Assembly: GCA_014859225.1 (NCBI GenBank)
Contig: JACUUP010000015.1
Location: 1-19,615 of the forward strand
Direction: 5' to 3'
DNA from: Candidatus Aerophobota bacterium
GTDB taxonomy: Bacteria > Aerophobota > Aerophobia > Aerophobales > B3-G15
DNA: 19,615 bases
A program made the translations under genes and the position numbers. Below are positions 1-7,509 of this stretch, one piece after another; the first letter of the stretch is position 1, and each line of letters starts with the position of its first letter. The notes beneath the pieces are model-generated. The model saw only the letters and a program-made list of their open reading frames with translations, was not told where the DNA came from and made no database searches.

Positions 1-18
1 GTCTTTTTCTTTGGACAT
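1..18 (-). CDS. 5' end of a gene cut by the window edge, possibly topA
   Basis: Read on the minus strand, an ATG at 18 opens a frame reading M-S-K-E-K-D before the window ends. A purine-rich stretch (GGGAAAGAAG) lies immediately upstream and could serve as ribosome binding site. Six codons cannot identify a protein. The only argument for DNA topoisomerase I is context: topA very often follows dprA on the same strand in bacteria, and a Lys/Glu-rich N-terminus fits. Treat the start as plausible and the identity as a guess. Confidence 0.3.
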
Positions 19-50
19 CTTCTTTCCCAATGTACACCTTTTTTCCTTTT

Positions 51-117
51 CCTGAGCCTGTCAGGAACAGGTTCCTGAGCCTGTCAGGAACAGGTTCCTG
101 AGCCTGTCAGGAACAGG
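51..117. repeat. Threefold 23-bp tandem palindromic repeat
   Basis: Three near-identical copies begin at 51, 74 and 97 with a 23-bp period. Each copy forms a hairpin with arms TTCCTGA / TCAGGAA around the loop GCCTG; in copies two and three the arms extend to GTTCCTGA / TCAGGAAC (71-78 with 84-91, and 94-101 with 107-114). An alternative shorter hairpin, CCTGT / ACAGG, is offset within the same unit. The block fills most of the gap between the end of dprA and the next gene on the minus strand. There is no T-tract, so it does not look like an intrinsic terminator. A dispersed palindromic repeat that has multiplied locally is the best description. Confidence 0.85.
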
Positions 118-134
118 CTTTATTTATCAGCCTT

Positions 135-1256
135 TTAAATATCTTTAAGGAAAAGTTTCCCTGGAAGTTCTCTCACCATCCCCTTTAGCTGGAGCCTCAT
201 TAAAATATCAGCAACTTTTGCTACCGATAAACTACTCTGCCTAACTATTTCATCAATATGAGAAGGGTTAGAGGTGAGCTTATCAAAAATGAGTTTTTCC
301 TCAAAGGATAGCTGTAAATCATAAGTAAAGCTATCTTTTTCCCCGGAAAAAGGAATATTAAGCTCCTCAAGAATATCATAAACATTCTCCACCACCTTGG
401 CTCCCTCTTTTATTAACCTGTTGGTCCCTTCAGAGTAGGGGCTGGTAATAACACCGGGAACAGAAAATACCTCTTTTCCCTGCTCAAGGGCAAAATCTGC
501 CGTTATTAAAGCTCCACTTTTTAAAGGAGCCTCTACCACAACCACTCCCATAGATAAACCACTTATAATACGATTGCGCCGGGGGAAATTTCTGGCAAAA
601 GGTTCTGTTCCAAGAGAAAACTCTGAAATAACTGCACCGTTTTTTATTATCTCATTCATTAAAGAGCTGTTTTCACGCGGATAAACAACATCAACCCCAC
701 AGCCTAAAACCGCAATAGTTCTACCACCTTCCTCCAGTGCAACCTCATGGGCACAGGTATCTATTCCTCTTGCCATACCGCTTATTATGGTAATACGCTC
801 TCTGGCTAGTTCCCGGACAAGTTTTCTTGTCGCAGTCTTTCCGTAATTTGTTGCACGCCTTGTTCCCACCACAGCAACTGCCCTCTCATCTTCTTTTTTT
901 AATTCACCCCGTATGTAAAGGAGAATTGGCGGATAGGCAATCGTTTGCAAGGAGCTGGGATAATCAGAGTCCTTACATGTAACAAGCTTTATATTAAGCT
1001 TGTTAATCAAGTCTAAATCTTGCTCTAGAGAAATTTTTGGCAACTCATTTTTTATAAACTCTATTGTCTTTTTGTCTATTTTACAAATCTGAATAAGTTT
1101 TTCAAGGGGAAAGGAGAAAATTTTATCCGGGGTGCCAAAATACTTAAGCAGTTTACCTGCACCAGGACATCCAGCAGAAGAAATCTTACTTAAGAGAATC
1201 CAGCCTGAAAGGCTATTCAAAGAATCTTTATCACTCCCGCCACATTTAAACTGCAT
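135..1256 (-). CDS. dprA: DNA processing protein DprA (Smf)
   Basis: DprA loads RecA onto incoming single-stranded DNA during transformation and is also kept in non-competent bacteria. The protein shows an N-terminal helical (SAM-like) region at about residues 18-70, then the Rossmann-like DprA fold with VVGTRRATNYGK (about 129-140), SGMARGID (about 159) and FPRRNRIISGLS (about 224), the family's DNA-binding signature. A C-terminal winged-helix segment (about 310-373) completes the usual architecture. Length, about 373 residues, is normal. The longest frame starts at a TTG at 1262, but the ATG at 1256 has GGGA eight bases upstream and is preferred. It overlaps the end of the DUF1015 gene by 11 bases, so translation is probably coupled. 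The canonical GSR of the nucleotide-binding loop is GTR here, a conservative change. Confidence 0.95.
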   Translation of the reverse strand: MQFKCGGSDKDSLNSLSGWILLSKISSAGCPGAGKLLKYFGTPDKIFSFPLEKLIQICKIDKKTIEFIKNELPKISLEQDLDLINKLNIKLVTCKDSDYPSSLQTIAYPPILLYIRGELKKEDERAVAVVGTRRATNYGKTATRKLVRELARERITIISGMARGIDTCAHEVALEEGGRTIAVLGCGVDVVYPRENSSLMNEIIKNGAVISEFSLGTEPFARNFPRRNRIISGLSMGVVVVEAPLKSGALITADFALEQGKEVFSVPGVITSPYSEGTNRLIKEGAKVVENVYDILEELNIPFSGEKDSFTYDLQLSFEEKLIFDKLTSNPSHIDEIVRQSSLSVAKVADILMRLQLKGMVRELPGKLFLKDI

Positions 1257-2529
1257 CTTCAAGGTCCCGCATTACCAAACCGGATAAAAGTTTGGGATAA
1301 AAATAGCTTGATTTGGGAGGCATTTTCCCTCCAGTAAGGGCAACTTCCTGAATCTTCTCAACAGTTGTTGGTGCAAGAAAAAAAGCTACCTGGAAATGTC
1401 CCTTTAGAACCTGTTTAATTGCATGAGAGGGAGATGTGGTAAAATCAATCTCCTCTCCTTTAATTAAGTTTTTTTTATCAAGTAAATTTTTTACCAGGTC
1501 ATCCAGGATAGCCACGATAGCTGCTCTAACCTTTACTGAAAAAATACAGTTATCCTTTAGAATTAGTAAGGAAAAACCCTCCTGCCTGGTGTAAACTCCC
1601 AGAGCAGGGCTTCCTATTTTTTTTATCTCCAGTAATAATCTCTTAGCGGTATCTTCTTCATCCTCGCCTTCAAGCTTTTTAAAGCCTCTTTTATAAAAAA
1701 ATTTCTCTATTCCCTCAATTAGCTCCCTTGCTTGCTCCAGAGTAAGCTTACCTATAAGCCTGTGCACAGAGAGTATTGTAACACCGGGTGAGTTTGTGTT
1801 GAGAAAATACATCATCACATAATCTACGCCGCCCGGGGCATCACACTTTTTTCTCATCTCCTCTTTAAATCTAAGAGCAGTAAGATACCTGTGGTGACCA
1901 TCAGCAATAAAAATTTTTTTATTTTGCATGCAAGAACAAATCCTGTTAATTAAATCTGAATCAGAAATAGAGGATAATCTATGCCTTATTTTGTTCTCAT
2001 CTTCAAATTCAAGAAGAGTTTTAGCTCTTTTATAAAGGGCATCTATTTCTCTTGCAGGGTCACTAAAAAGTGCAAATATGGGAGAAAAATTAGCCCGGCA
2101 GGCTCTAAGCAGATTAAATCTGTCCTCCTGTGGTTCAGAAAAAACATTTTCATGGGGAAAAATTTTTCCTGAGGAAAAATCTTCAAGTCTCATCAGAGCA
2201 ACAAATCCTTCCCTTTCAACCTCATCACCATTAATAAGGTATCTTTGATAGTAGGTATACATAGAAGGAGCTTTTTCTTTCTTTAATATTCCCCTGCCAA
2301 GCCATTGACGAAAAAAATTTGCTGCACGGGTATATTTATTCTCCTCTGCGCCATCCCCCACCTCCTCCTTTCCTAAAATAATCCTTATAATATTGCAAGG
2401 ATGAGCCCTGTAGTAAAAATCCTGCGCCTGAGGAAATATCACATCGTAAGGAGGAGCTACTACCTTACTTAAATCACCTACCTCATTTTTATTGTACATT
2501 ATTCCCCTGAAAGGGCGCAGCACAAGCAT
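1246..2529 (-). CDS. DUF1015 family protein
   Basis: The 427-residue protein is a full-length DUF1015 member. Family hallmarks are the N-terminal LRPFRGIMYN, the VVAPPYDVI segment (about residues 23-31), the HPCNIIRIILGKEE stretch, the VALMRLEDF and FPHENVF region, RANFSPIFALFSDP, and the central FIADGHHRYLTALRF (about 207-221), whose DGHHR motif is the most conserved part and looks like an active site. No signal peptide or membrane segment is seen, so it is probably cytosolic. I do not assign a reaction. The family was long uncharacterised, and I recall, without being able to verify it, proposals linking it to free-serine phosphorylation. It sits 7 bases after ndk and overlaps dprA. Both the DGHHR motif and the overall length argue for a functional enzyme. 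Confidence 0.9.
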   Translation of the reverse strand: MLVLRPFRGIMYNKNEVGDLSKVVAPPYDVIFPQAQDFYYRAHPCNIIRIILGKEEVGDGAEENKYTRAANFFRQWLGRGILKKEKAPSMYTYYQRYLINGDEVEREGFVALMRLEDFSSGKIFPHENVFSEPQEDRFNLLRACRANFSPIFALFSDPAREIDALYKRAKTLLEFEDENKIRHRLSSISDSDLINRICSCMQNKKIFIADGHHRYLTALRFKEEMRKKCDAPGGVDYVMMYFLNTNSPGVTILSVHRLIGKLTLEQARELIEGIEKFFYKRGFKKLEGEDEEDTAKRLLLEIKKIGSPALGVYTRQEGFSLLILKDNCIFSVKVRAAIVAILDDLVKNLLDKKNLIKGEEIDFTTSPSHAIKQVLKGHFQVAFFLAPTTVEKIQEVALTGGKMPPKSSYFYPKLLSGLVMRDLEDAV

Positions 2530-2536
2530 ATCTTAT

Positions 2537-2995
2537 TTAACCTGGTTCACTATTCAGCCAATCATCCTCATCGTAGGAGAAAATTTCATCAGAGGAAAAA
2601 AAACAATTAATCTCCCGTTTTACCGACTCAAGAGAGTCAGAACCATGAACTATATTGCGTCTTCCATCTGAACCAAAATCTCCTCTTATACTTCCTTTTG
2701 AAGCCTCAGCCGGAACTCTTTCTCCTATCAGCTCTCTAACTTTTTGGACGGTGTTTTCTCCCTCAACTACCATAGCTACACAGGGAGAAGTGAGCATGAA
2801 CTTAACAAGTCCCGGGAAAAAGGCTCTACCTTTATGAGGCTGGTAAAACTTTTCAATCTCACTTTTATCTGGCTTAACCATTTTGAGAGCCACTATCTTA
2901 AAACCTTCATCTTCTATTCTTTTTATAAGCTGTCCAATTAAACGCTTACATACCCCATCCGGTTTTACCAAAACAAAAGTCCTCTCCTTCATCAT
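2537..2995 (-). CDS. ndk: Nucleoside diphosphate kinase
   Basis: Ndk transfers the gamma phosphate of ATP to nucleoside diphosphates through a phospho-histidine. The sequence shows RTFVLVKPDG near the N-terminus, the HKGRAFFPGLVKFM segment, GSIRGDFG, and the catalytic histidine in NIVHGSDS (about residue 117). The C-terminal tail DEDDWL is a longer form than the shortest bacterial enzymes. The start is ambiguous: TTG at 3001 overlaps the ilvN stop by four bases and has AGGG ten bases upstream, while tandem ATGs at 2995 and 2992 give the N-terminus MKERTF that best matches the family. I give the first ATG. The gene lies directly behind ilvN, so coupled translation is likely whichever start is used. 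Confidence 0.95.
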   Translation of the reverse strand: MMKERTFVLVKPDGVCKRLIGQLIKRIEDEGFKIVALKMVKPDKSEIEKFYQPHKGRAFFPGLVKFMLTSPCVAMVVEGENTVQKVRELIGERVPAEASKGSIRGDFGSDGRRNIVHGSDSLESVKREINCFFSSDEIFSYDEDDWLNSEPG

Positions 2996-2997
2996 CT

Positions 2998-3483
2998 TCA
3001 ACTTTTCATTTCCCTGGACAAAGCAACCTTTCCCGTCCTTACCAGTTTTTTTACACCAAGGGGCCTCAAAAGAGTTAAAAGGCCCTTTATTTTTTCCTCG
3101 TTACCTGTAACCTCCAGAGTTAGAGACTCCGGATGAACATCTACGATTCGGGCTCGAAAAATTTCCGCCAATCTCATTATCTCATCCCTATCTTTTCCTC
3201 TGGCATTAACCCTTACCAGGATAAGCTCTCTTGTAACAGTTGGCTGGCCTGTAAGGTCTACCACTTTTATTACATCAATTAATTTGCGAAGTTGCTTAAT
3301 CACCTGTTCAATAACCTGGTCATCCCCGGGCACAACCATGGTTATCCGGGAAATAGTAGAATCCTCAGTCTCACCCACGGCTAAAGAATCAATATTAAAT
3401 CCCCGGGCACTGAAAAGGGAAGCAATCCTTGCTAAAATCCCGAACCTGTTTTCTACTTCAACAGAAATAAGATGTTTCACCAT
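2998..3483 (-). CDS. ilvN: Acetolactate synthase small (regulatory) subunit
   Basis: This is the regulatory subunit of acetohydroxyacid synthase, which stimulates the catalytic subunit and senses valine or other branched-chain end products through its ACT domain. The N-terminal ACT domain is clear (about residues 1-75: HLISVEVENRFGILARIASL, then GFNIDSL and the VPGDD turn), followed by the C-terminal domain with TRELILVRV and the ending conserved in IlvN/IlvH proteins. Length, 161 residues, is typical. The start ATG at 3483 has AAGG five bases upstream. It follows ilvC after 63 bases. The large subunit ilvB, normally the immediate neighbour, is absent from the window. Confidence 0.95.
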   Translation of the reverse strand: MVKHLISVEVENRFGILARIASLFSARGFNIDSLAVGETEDSTISRITMVVPGDDQVIEQVIKQLRKLIDVIKVVDLTGQPTVTRELILVRVNARGKDRDEIMRLAEIFRARIVDVHPESLTLEVTGNEEKIKGLLTLLRPLGVKKLVRTGKVALSREMKS

Positions 3484-3546
3484 TTGTGCCTTAATATTTT
3501 TTAATCCTCTTTAGCATCGATTTTCACTTTTACTTCTTAGCCAATT

Positions 3547-4539
3547 TTACCTTTTTATCCAAGACATCATCTCCCTTAACCTTGTACCCACTTTCTCAAC
3601 TAAATGCTCTTCATCTTTTTTCCTCAGAGCACTAAAAACGGGACGATTCACTTTATTTTCCAGAATCCACTCTCGGGCAAAATGCCCTAACCTTACCTCC
3701 TCTAAAATCTTTTTCATCTCCTCTTTAACCCGGGAATCTATTATCCTTGGTCCGCGTGTAAGGTCTCCATACTCTGCCGTATTGCTGATTGCCTTTCTCA
3801 TACCAGTTAGCCCCGCCTCATAAATTAAATCAACTATGAGTTTTAGCTCGTGCAGGCACTCAAAATAAGCCATCTCCGGCTGATATCCTGCCTCTACCAG
3901 AGTTTCAAACCCTGCTTTAATAAGAGAGCTAACCCCTCCACATAAAACCACCTGTTCTCCAAAAAGGTCGGTCTCTGTTTCCTCATCAAAACTTGTTTCT
4001 ATAACACCTGCTCTGGTACAACCTATACCTTTAGCGTAAGAAAGAGCCAGCTCTTTTGCCTTACCTGTTGCATCCTGATGCAATGCTACAAGTCCGGGAA
4101 CACCTTTCCCTTCCACATATAGACGGCGTAGAAGCGAGCCCGGACTTTTAGGAGCTATCATAAAAACATCAACATCTTTTGGGGGAATAATTTGATGAAA
4201 GGTGATATTAAATCCATGAGAAAAACCAAGGGCATTTCCCTTTTCAAGATATGGTTCTATCTCATCTTTATAAAGCTCAGCCTGATATTCATCGGGTATA
4301 AGTATTTGAATAACATCAGCCTTTTTTGCCACCTCAGCTGAGGCCATAACGTCAAATCCTGCCTCCTTAGCCTTATCCCAGCCCAAAGTTCCCTCAAGCT
4401 CGCCTACCAATACTTTAACGTGGCTATCCCTGAGATTAAGCGCCTGTGCGTGTCCCTGATTTCCATAGCCAATTATCCCCACAACCTTTTGTTTGATAAA
4501 ATCAATACTTGCATCTTTCTCATAGTATATGTTAGCCAC
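3547..4539 (-). CDS. ilvC: Ketol-acid reductoisomerase
   Basis: KARI converts acetolactate and acetohydroxybutyrate to dihydroxy acids in valine, leucine and isoleucine synthesis, using Mg2+ and a reduced nicotinamide cofactor. From the GTG at 4539 the protein is 330 residues, the usual class I length, and begins [10 protein letters not shown] as in the family. GYGNQG (24-29) is the nucleotide-binding loop. SHGF (His108), [10 protein letters not shown] (Asp191, Glu195), [10 protein letters not shown] and SNTAEYG supply the catalytic and metal-binding residues. The open frame extends to a GTG at 4569, but a perfect AGGAGGAG placed just upstream of 4539 and overlapping the ilvE stop favours the shorter form. 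The segment [10 protein letters not shown] (45-54) lacks the Arg and Ser residues that normally hold the NADPH 2'-phosphate, so cofactor preference is uncertain. [10 protein letters not shown] also departs from the common KGPGHxVRR. Confidence 0.97.
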   Translation of the reverse strand: MANIYYEKDASIDFIKQKVVGIIGYGNQGHAQALNLRDSHVKVLVGELEGTLGWDKAKEAGFDVMASAEVAKKADVIQILIPDEYQAELYKDEIEPYLEKGNALGFSHGFNITFHQIIPPKDVDVFMIAPKSPGSLLRRLYVEGKGVPGLVALHQDATGKAKELALSYAKGIGCTRAGVIETSFDEETETDLFGEQVVLCGGVSSLIKAGFETLVEAGYQPEMAYFECLHELKLIVDLIYEAGLTGMRKAISNTAEYGDLTRGPRIIDSRVKEEMKKILEEVRLGHFAREWILENKVNRPVFSALRKKDEEHLVEKVGTRLREMMSWIKR

Positions 4540-4542
4540 TTT

Positions 4543-4550
4543 CTCCTCCT
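4543..4550 (-). promoter_or_regulatory. Ribosome binding site deciding the ilvC start
   Basis: On the minus strand AGGAGGAG is followed by AAA and the GTG at 4539, with the core GGAGG five bases from the start. The site begins within the ilvE stop codon (4552-4550), so ilvC is very likely translated by ribosomes finishing ilvE. No comparable site precedes the GTG at 4569. Confidence 0.85.
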
Positions 4551-5428
4551 CATTCATATATTGGCACACCTTCTTTTTCAGTTAGCTCTCTAAATTTTTT
4601 AATTAATATTTTCGTTACAGAACCTACCCGACCATCCCCGATAACTCTTCCATCTACTCTGGTTACAGGTATAATCTCAGCCGCAGTCCCGGTTAGAAAA
4701 CACTCATCACTCGTATAAACTGAAAAGAGGGTGAAGACTTTCTCCTCAAAATTTATATTCTCTTCCCTGGCAAGTTCAATAACCACATCTCTTGTTATCC
4801 CCTTAAGAATCCCCGCCCAGGCGGGGGGGGTAACCAGAACACCTCCTTCTACAATAAATAAATTGTCTCCGGTGCACTCAGCAACATAACCATGGTTATT
4901 TAACATAATAGCCTCAGAAACACCCTTTGCTGTTGCTTCCAATTTAGCAAGGATATTGTTTAAATAATTGAGAGATTTTATGCCCGGGTCAAGTGCTGAA
5001 AGACTATTCCTTCTTACCGAAGAGGTTATAACCTCAAGTCCCTCCTCGTAAAATTTTTCCGGATATATGCTTATTTTATCAGTTATTATTATCAGCTGAG
5101 AATAGGGACATTTCTCGGGGTCAAGACCAAGGTCCCCCTCTCCCCTTGAAACCACAACTCTTATATAGGCATCTTTAAGTTCATTTTTTCTCAAAACTTC
5201 TTTAATTTTTTCCCTTAACTCATGCGGGGAAAGCGGTATTTTTAATGAAATTGCTCTGGCTGATCTAAACAAACGCTGGATATGCTCATCCAGTCTGAAA
5301 ACCCTCCCCTTGTATGCTCTTATTCCTTCAAATACACCATCTCCATAAAGAAAACCATGGTCAAATATAGAAATTTTTGCTTCCTCCTGGGGGACGTATT
5401 CCCCGTTAAGGTAAACCCACCTTCCCAT
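4550..5428 (-). CDS. ilvE: Branched-chain amino acid aminotransferase (fold type IV)
   Basis: The enzyme is a PLP-dependent class IV aminotransferase of 292 residues. It shows [15 protein letters not shown] (about 23-37), the PLP lysine in [10 protein letters not shown] (Lys151), the AECTGDNLF segment (about 183-191, Glu184 conserved), and [15 protein letters not shown] (206-220). Fold type IV also contains D-amino acid aminotransferases and aminodeoxychorismate lyases. The [14 protein letters not shown] segment and the placement between lysS and ilvC favour the final transamination of valine, leucine and isoleucine. A strong GGAGG lies eight bases before the ATG. The stop overlaps the ilvC ribosome binding site. 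A run of eight C residues on the coding strand (4830-4823) lies inside the gene. Confidence 0.92.
   Translation of the reverse strand: MGRWVYLNGEYVPQEEAKISIFDHGFLYGDGVFEGIRAYKGRVFRLDEHIQRLFRSARAISLKIPLSPHELREKIKEVLRKNELKDAYIRVVVSRGEGDLGLDPEKCPYSQLIIITDKISIYPEKFYEEGLEVITSSVRRNSLSALDPGIKSLNYLNNILAKLEATAKGVSEAIMLNNHGYVAECTGDNLFIVEGGVLVTPPAWAGILKGITRDVVIELAREENINFEEKVFTLFSVYTSDECFLTGTAAEIIPVTRVDGRVIGDGRVGSVTKILIKKFRELTEKEGVPIYE
4811..4830. repeat. Inverted repeat with an eight-G run inside ilvE
   Basis: CCCCGCC (4811-4817) and GGCGGGG (4820-4826) form a perfect seven-base-pair stem around a CA spacer, and G continues to 4830, giving eight G in a row at 4823-4830. The stretch codes for the short Thr-Pro-Pro-Ala-Trp-Ala-Gly linker of IlvE and keeps the frame open. 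It is far more GC-rich than its surroundings. Confidence 0.8.
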
Positions 5429-5444
5429 TAATATTCCTCCTTAT

Positions 5445-6890
5445 TTACTTTGATTTAAGCTGTGGGAACAAAATGACTTCCCTGATAGAGGTAGAATCTG
5501 TAAGCAGCATAACCAATCTATCTATCCCGATTCCAAGCCCCCCTGCAGGAGGCATTCCATACTCAAGGGACTCCAGAAAATCATAATCTATAAACCTTTC
5601 ATCGGCAAATTTTTCCAATCTTTGCTTTTGTTCCAGAGGGTCATTCAGTTCCGAGTAAGCATTGGCAAGTTCCCATCCGGCGATAAAAAGCTCAAATCTT
5701 TCCACTACTAAAGGGTCCTCTTTTTTCCTTTTAGCCAGTGGAGCTGTCTCGTAGGGATAATCGTATAGAATTGTTGGTTGAATTAGATATGGCACCACTT
5801 TCTTATCAATGAGATGTTCAAAAATCTGGGACCTTGTTAAATCCCTGGTATTAATTCCACACCCCTCAGCAATTTTTCGCAGTTCTTCATCGCTTATTTT
5901 TAGGTCAATATCAATTCCTCCTATCTGTTGTAAAGCCTCTTTAAAAGTAAACCTCTTCCAGGAAGAAGACATATCTATCCTGTTTCCATCATATTCAATT
6001 TTCAGCTTTCCCTTAACTTTTTCAGTTACATAAGAAATTAACTGCTCTGCAAGCTCCATTATATCAAAATAATTAGCATAAGCCTGATACGCTTCAAGCA
6101 TGGTAAATTCTGGATTGTGAAACCTGTCAATCCCTTCGTTTCTGAAATTTCTACTTAGCTCATAAACTTTTTCCAGTCCACCCACAACAAGCTTTTTAAG
6201 ATAAAGCTCAGGAGCAATTCTCAGATAAAAATTTTTACCCAGAGCGTTATGATAAGTTTCAAAGGGACGGGCAGTAGCGCCACCAGGTACAGGCTGCATT
6301 ATGGGTGTTTCAACTTCAACGAATCCCCTTTTATCTAAAAAATCCCTTATTATTTTTACTATCTTTGCCCTCACAAGAACAATGTCCCGCATCTTTGGAT
6401 TCACCAGAAGGTCTAACCAGCGCTTTCTATAGCGAAGCTCTGTATCCTGAAGACCATGCCATTTATCTGGAAGAGGATGTAGAGATTTTGCCAGGAGAGT
6501 AAAATAGGAAAGCTCCACAGTTAACTCTCCGGTTCTTGTTTTAAAGACCTCGCCCTCTGCTCCAATAATATCCCCTATATCAATTTTAGATAAAAGTCCA
6601 TAGCTTTTCGCCAATCTATCCACTCTACCGTAAAGCTGGATTTTTCCAGTTTCATCTTTTAAATCAAGAAAGGTAGCTTTCCCGTGGGTTCTCTGAGCAG
6701 TTATTCTTCCCGCTATACGCACATTCGCCCCGCTTCGCTCAGTTTTCTCAAGAGAGGAAAACTTTTTATGTAGACTCTCAACCTGGTTCTGAGGCGAGAA
6801 TTTTTCCCAGCAGGGATTTCCCTTCAAGTTAATCCAGCTGGACAGTTTCTCTTTTCTTTCCTGGATAAGTAGCTCCTCAGGTGAGGGCAT
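5445..6890 (-). CDS. lysS: Lysyl-tRNA synthetase, class II
   Basis: The 481-residue protein attaches lysine to tRNA-Lys. An N-terminal OB-fold anticodon-binding domain (about residues 57-150: VRIAGRITAQRTHGKATFLD) precedes the class II catalytic core. Motif 1 includes GFVEVETPIM with the following PGGATARPF; motif 2 is RNFRNEGIDRFHNPEFTMLE; motif 3 is GLGIGIDRLVMLL near the C-terminus. Class I LysRS signatures (HIGH, KMSKS) are absent. The ATG at 6890 has GAGG nine bases upstream. It is the first gene after a near-consensus promoter and is followed by ilvE after 16 bases, so it heads the operon reaching dprA. Confidence 0.97.
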   Translation of the reverse strand: MPSPEELLIQERKEKLSSWINLKGNPCWEKFSPQNQVESLHKKFSSLEKTERSGANVRIAGRITAQRTHGKATFLDLKDETGKIQLYGRVDRLAKSYGLLSKIDIGDIIGAEGEVFKTRTGELTVELSYFTLLAKSLHPLPDKWHGLQDTELRYRKRWLDLLVNPKMRDIVLVRAKIVKIIRDFLDKRGFVEVETPIMQPVPGGATARPFETYHNALGKNFYLRIAPELYLKKLVVGGLEKVYELSRNFRNEGIDRFHNPEFTMLEAYQAYANYFDIMELAEQLISYVTEKVKGKLKIEYDGNRIDMSSSWKRFTFKEALQQIGGIDIDLKISDEELRKIAEGCGINTRDLTRSQIFEHLIDKKVVPYLIQPTILYDYPYETAPLAKRKKEDPLVVERFELFIAGWELANAYSELNDPLEQKQRLEKFADERFIDYDFLESLEYGMPPAGGLGIGIDRLVMLLTDSTSIREVILFPQLKSK

Positions 6891-6925
6891 CCCAACCTAC
6901 CTCTCAATTTATGATTTTGCCACTT

Positions 6926-6953
6926 ATTCTATACAAAGCTTGCCATATGTCAA
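6926..6953 (-). promoter_or_regulatory. Sigma70-type promoter for lysS-ilvE-ilvC-ilvN-ndk-DUF1015-dprA
   Basis: On the minus strand TTGACA (6953-6948) is followed after 16 bases by TAGAAT (6931-6926), five of six consensus positions in the -10 box and all six in the -35 box. Transcription would begin near 6919, leaving a short leader of about 28 bases before lysS, too short for a T-box or riboswitch. The rest of the 145-base gap between rimI and lysS shows no gene and no clear terminator. Confidence 0.75.
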
Positions 6954-7035
6954 ATAAACATCTCCAGTTTCCTGAAAAATTCAACTGCTGACATTTATCT
7001 CGGTGTTCAAAAGCGGTGGCGGCTATGTTCTACTT

Positions 7036-7503
7036 TTAATCCAGAGTTTTCCAGTAAATGAGGGCATCCTCATCTGTATCATGATAATAGTGGGACCTAA
7101 CTGCTATTTTTTTAAACCCTGATTTTTCATACAATGCCTGAGCGGCAAAATTGCTTTTTCTAACCTCAAGTGTCACTTTCTTCATTCCTTGTTTGCGAGC
7201 ATCCTCCAGAACATAGAATAGTAAAATTTTACCCAGGCCCCTTCTTCTATAGGAAGGATGAATGGCGAAAGTTGTAAGATGAGCCTCATCCTGTATCTTC
7301 CAGTAACCACCATATCCTACCAGCTTCCCCTCAAATTCCAAAACCCAGTAGTAGGCAAAATTCTTCTTCATCTCCAGATAAAAAAGTCTGGAGGTCCAGG
7401 GTGAAGAAAAAGATACCCTTTCAATATTTCCCACCTTATTGATATCTTCCTCCTGTAGGGGACGTATATTCACTTTATTGACACAAGTTATATTTTTCAT
7501 CAT
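7036..7503 (-). CDS. rimI: Ribosomal protein S18-alanine N-acetyltransferase (GNAT family)
   Basis: RimI acetylates the N-terminal alanine of ribosomal protein S18. The 155-residue protein has the single GNAT domain with the acetyl-CoA loop YRRRGLGKILL (about 85-95), the following LEVRKSNFAAQALYEKSGF (about 112-130, with the conserved Glu113 and Tyr125 region), and the C-terminal DALIYWKTL typical of RimI. It lies six bases after tsaB, the classic tsaB-rimI arrangement, which supports RimI over another GNAT enzyme. Two adjacent ATGs (7503 and 7500) begin the frame and neither has a clear ribosome binding site, so translation may depend on tsaB. Confidence 0.92.
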   Translation of the reverse strand: MMKNITCVNKVNIRPLQEEDINKVGNIERVSFSSPWTSRLFYLEMKKNFAYYWVLEFEGKLVGYGGYWKIQDEAHLTTFAIHPSYRRRGLGKILLFYVLEDARKQGMKKVTLEVRKSNFAAQALYEKSGFKKIAVRSHYYHDTDEDALIYWKTLD

Positions 7504-7509
7504 ATCTAT

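Noticed and set aside
51-117. CRISPR array
   Set aside because: The 23-base units are directly adjacent with no unique spacers, and no cas gene is present.
6891-7035. T-box or lysine riboswitch before lysS
   Set aside because: The predicted transcript leader is about 28 bases, and no T-box or lysine aptamer sequence is visible.
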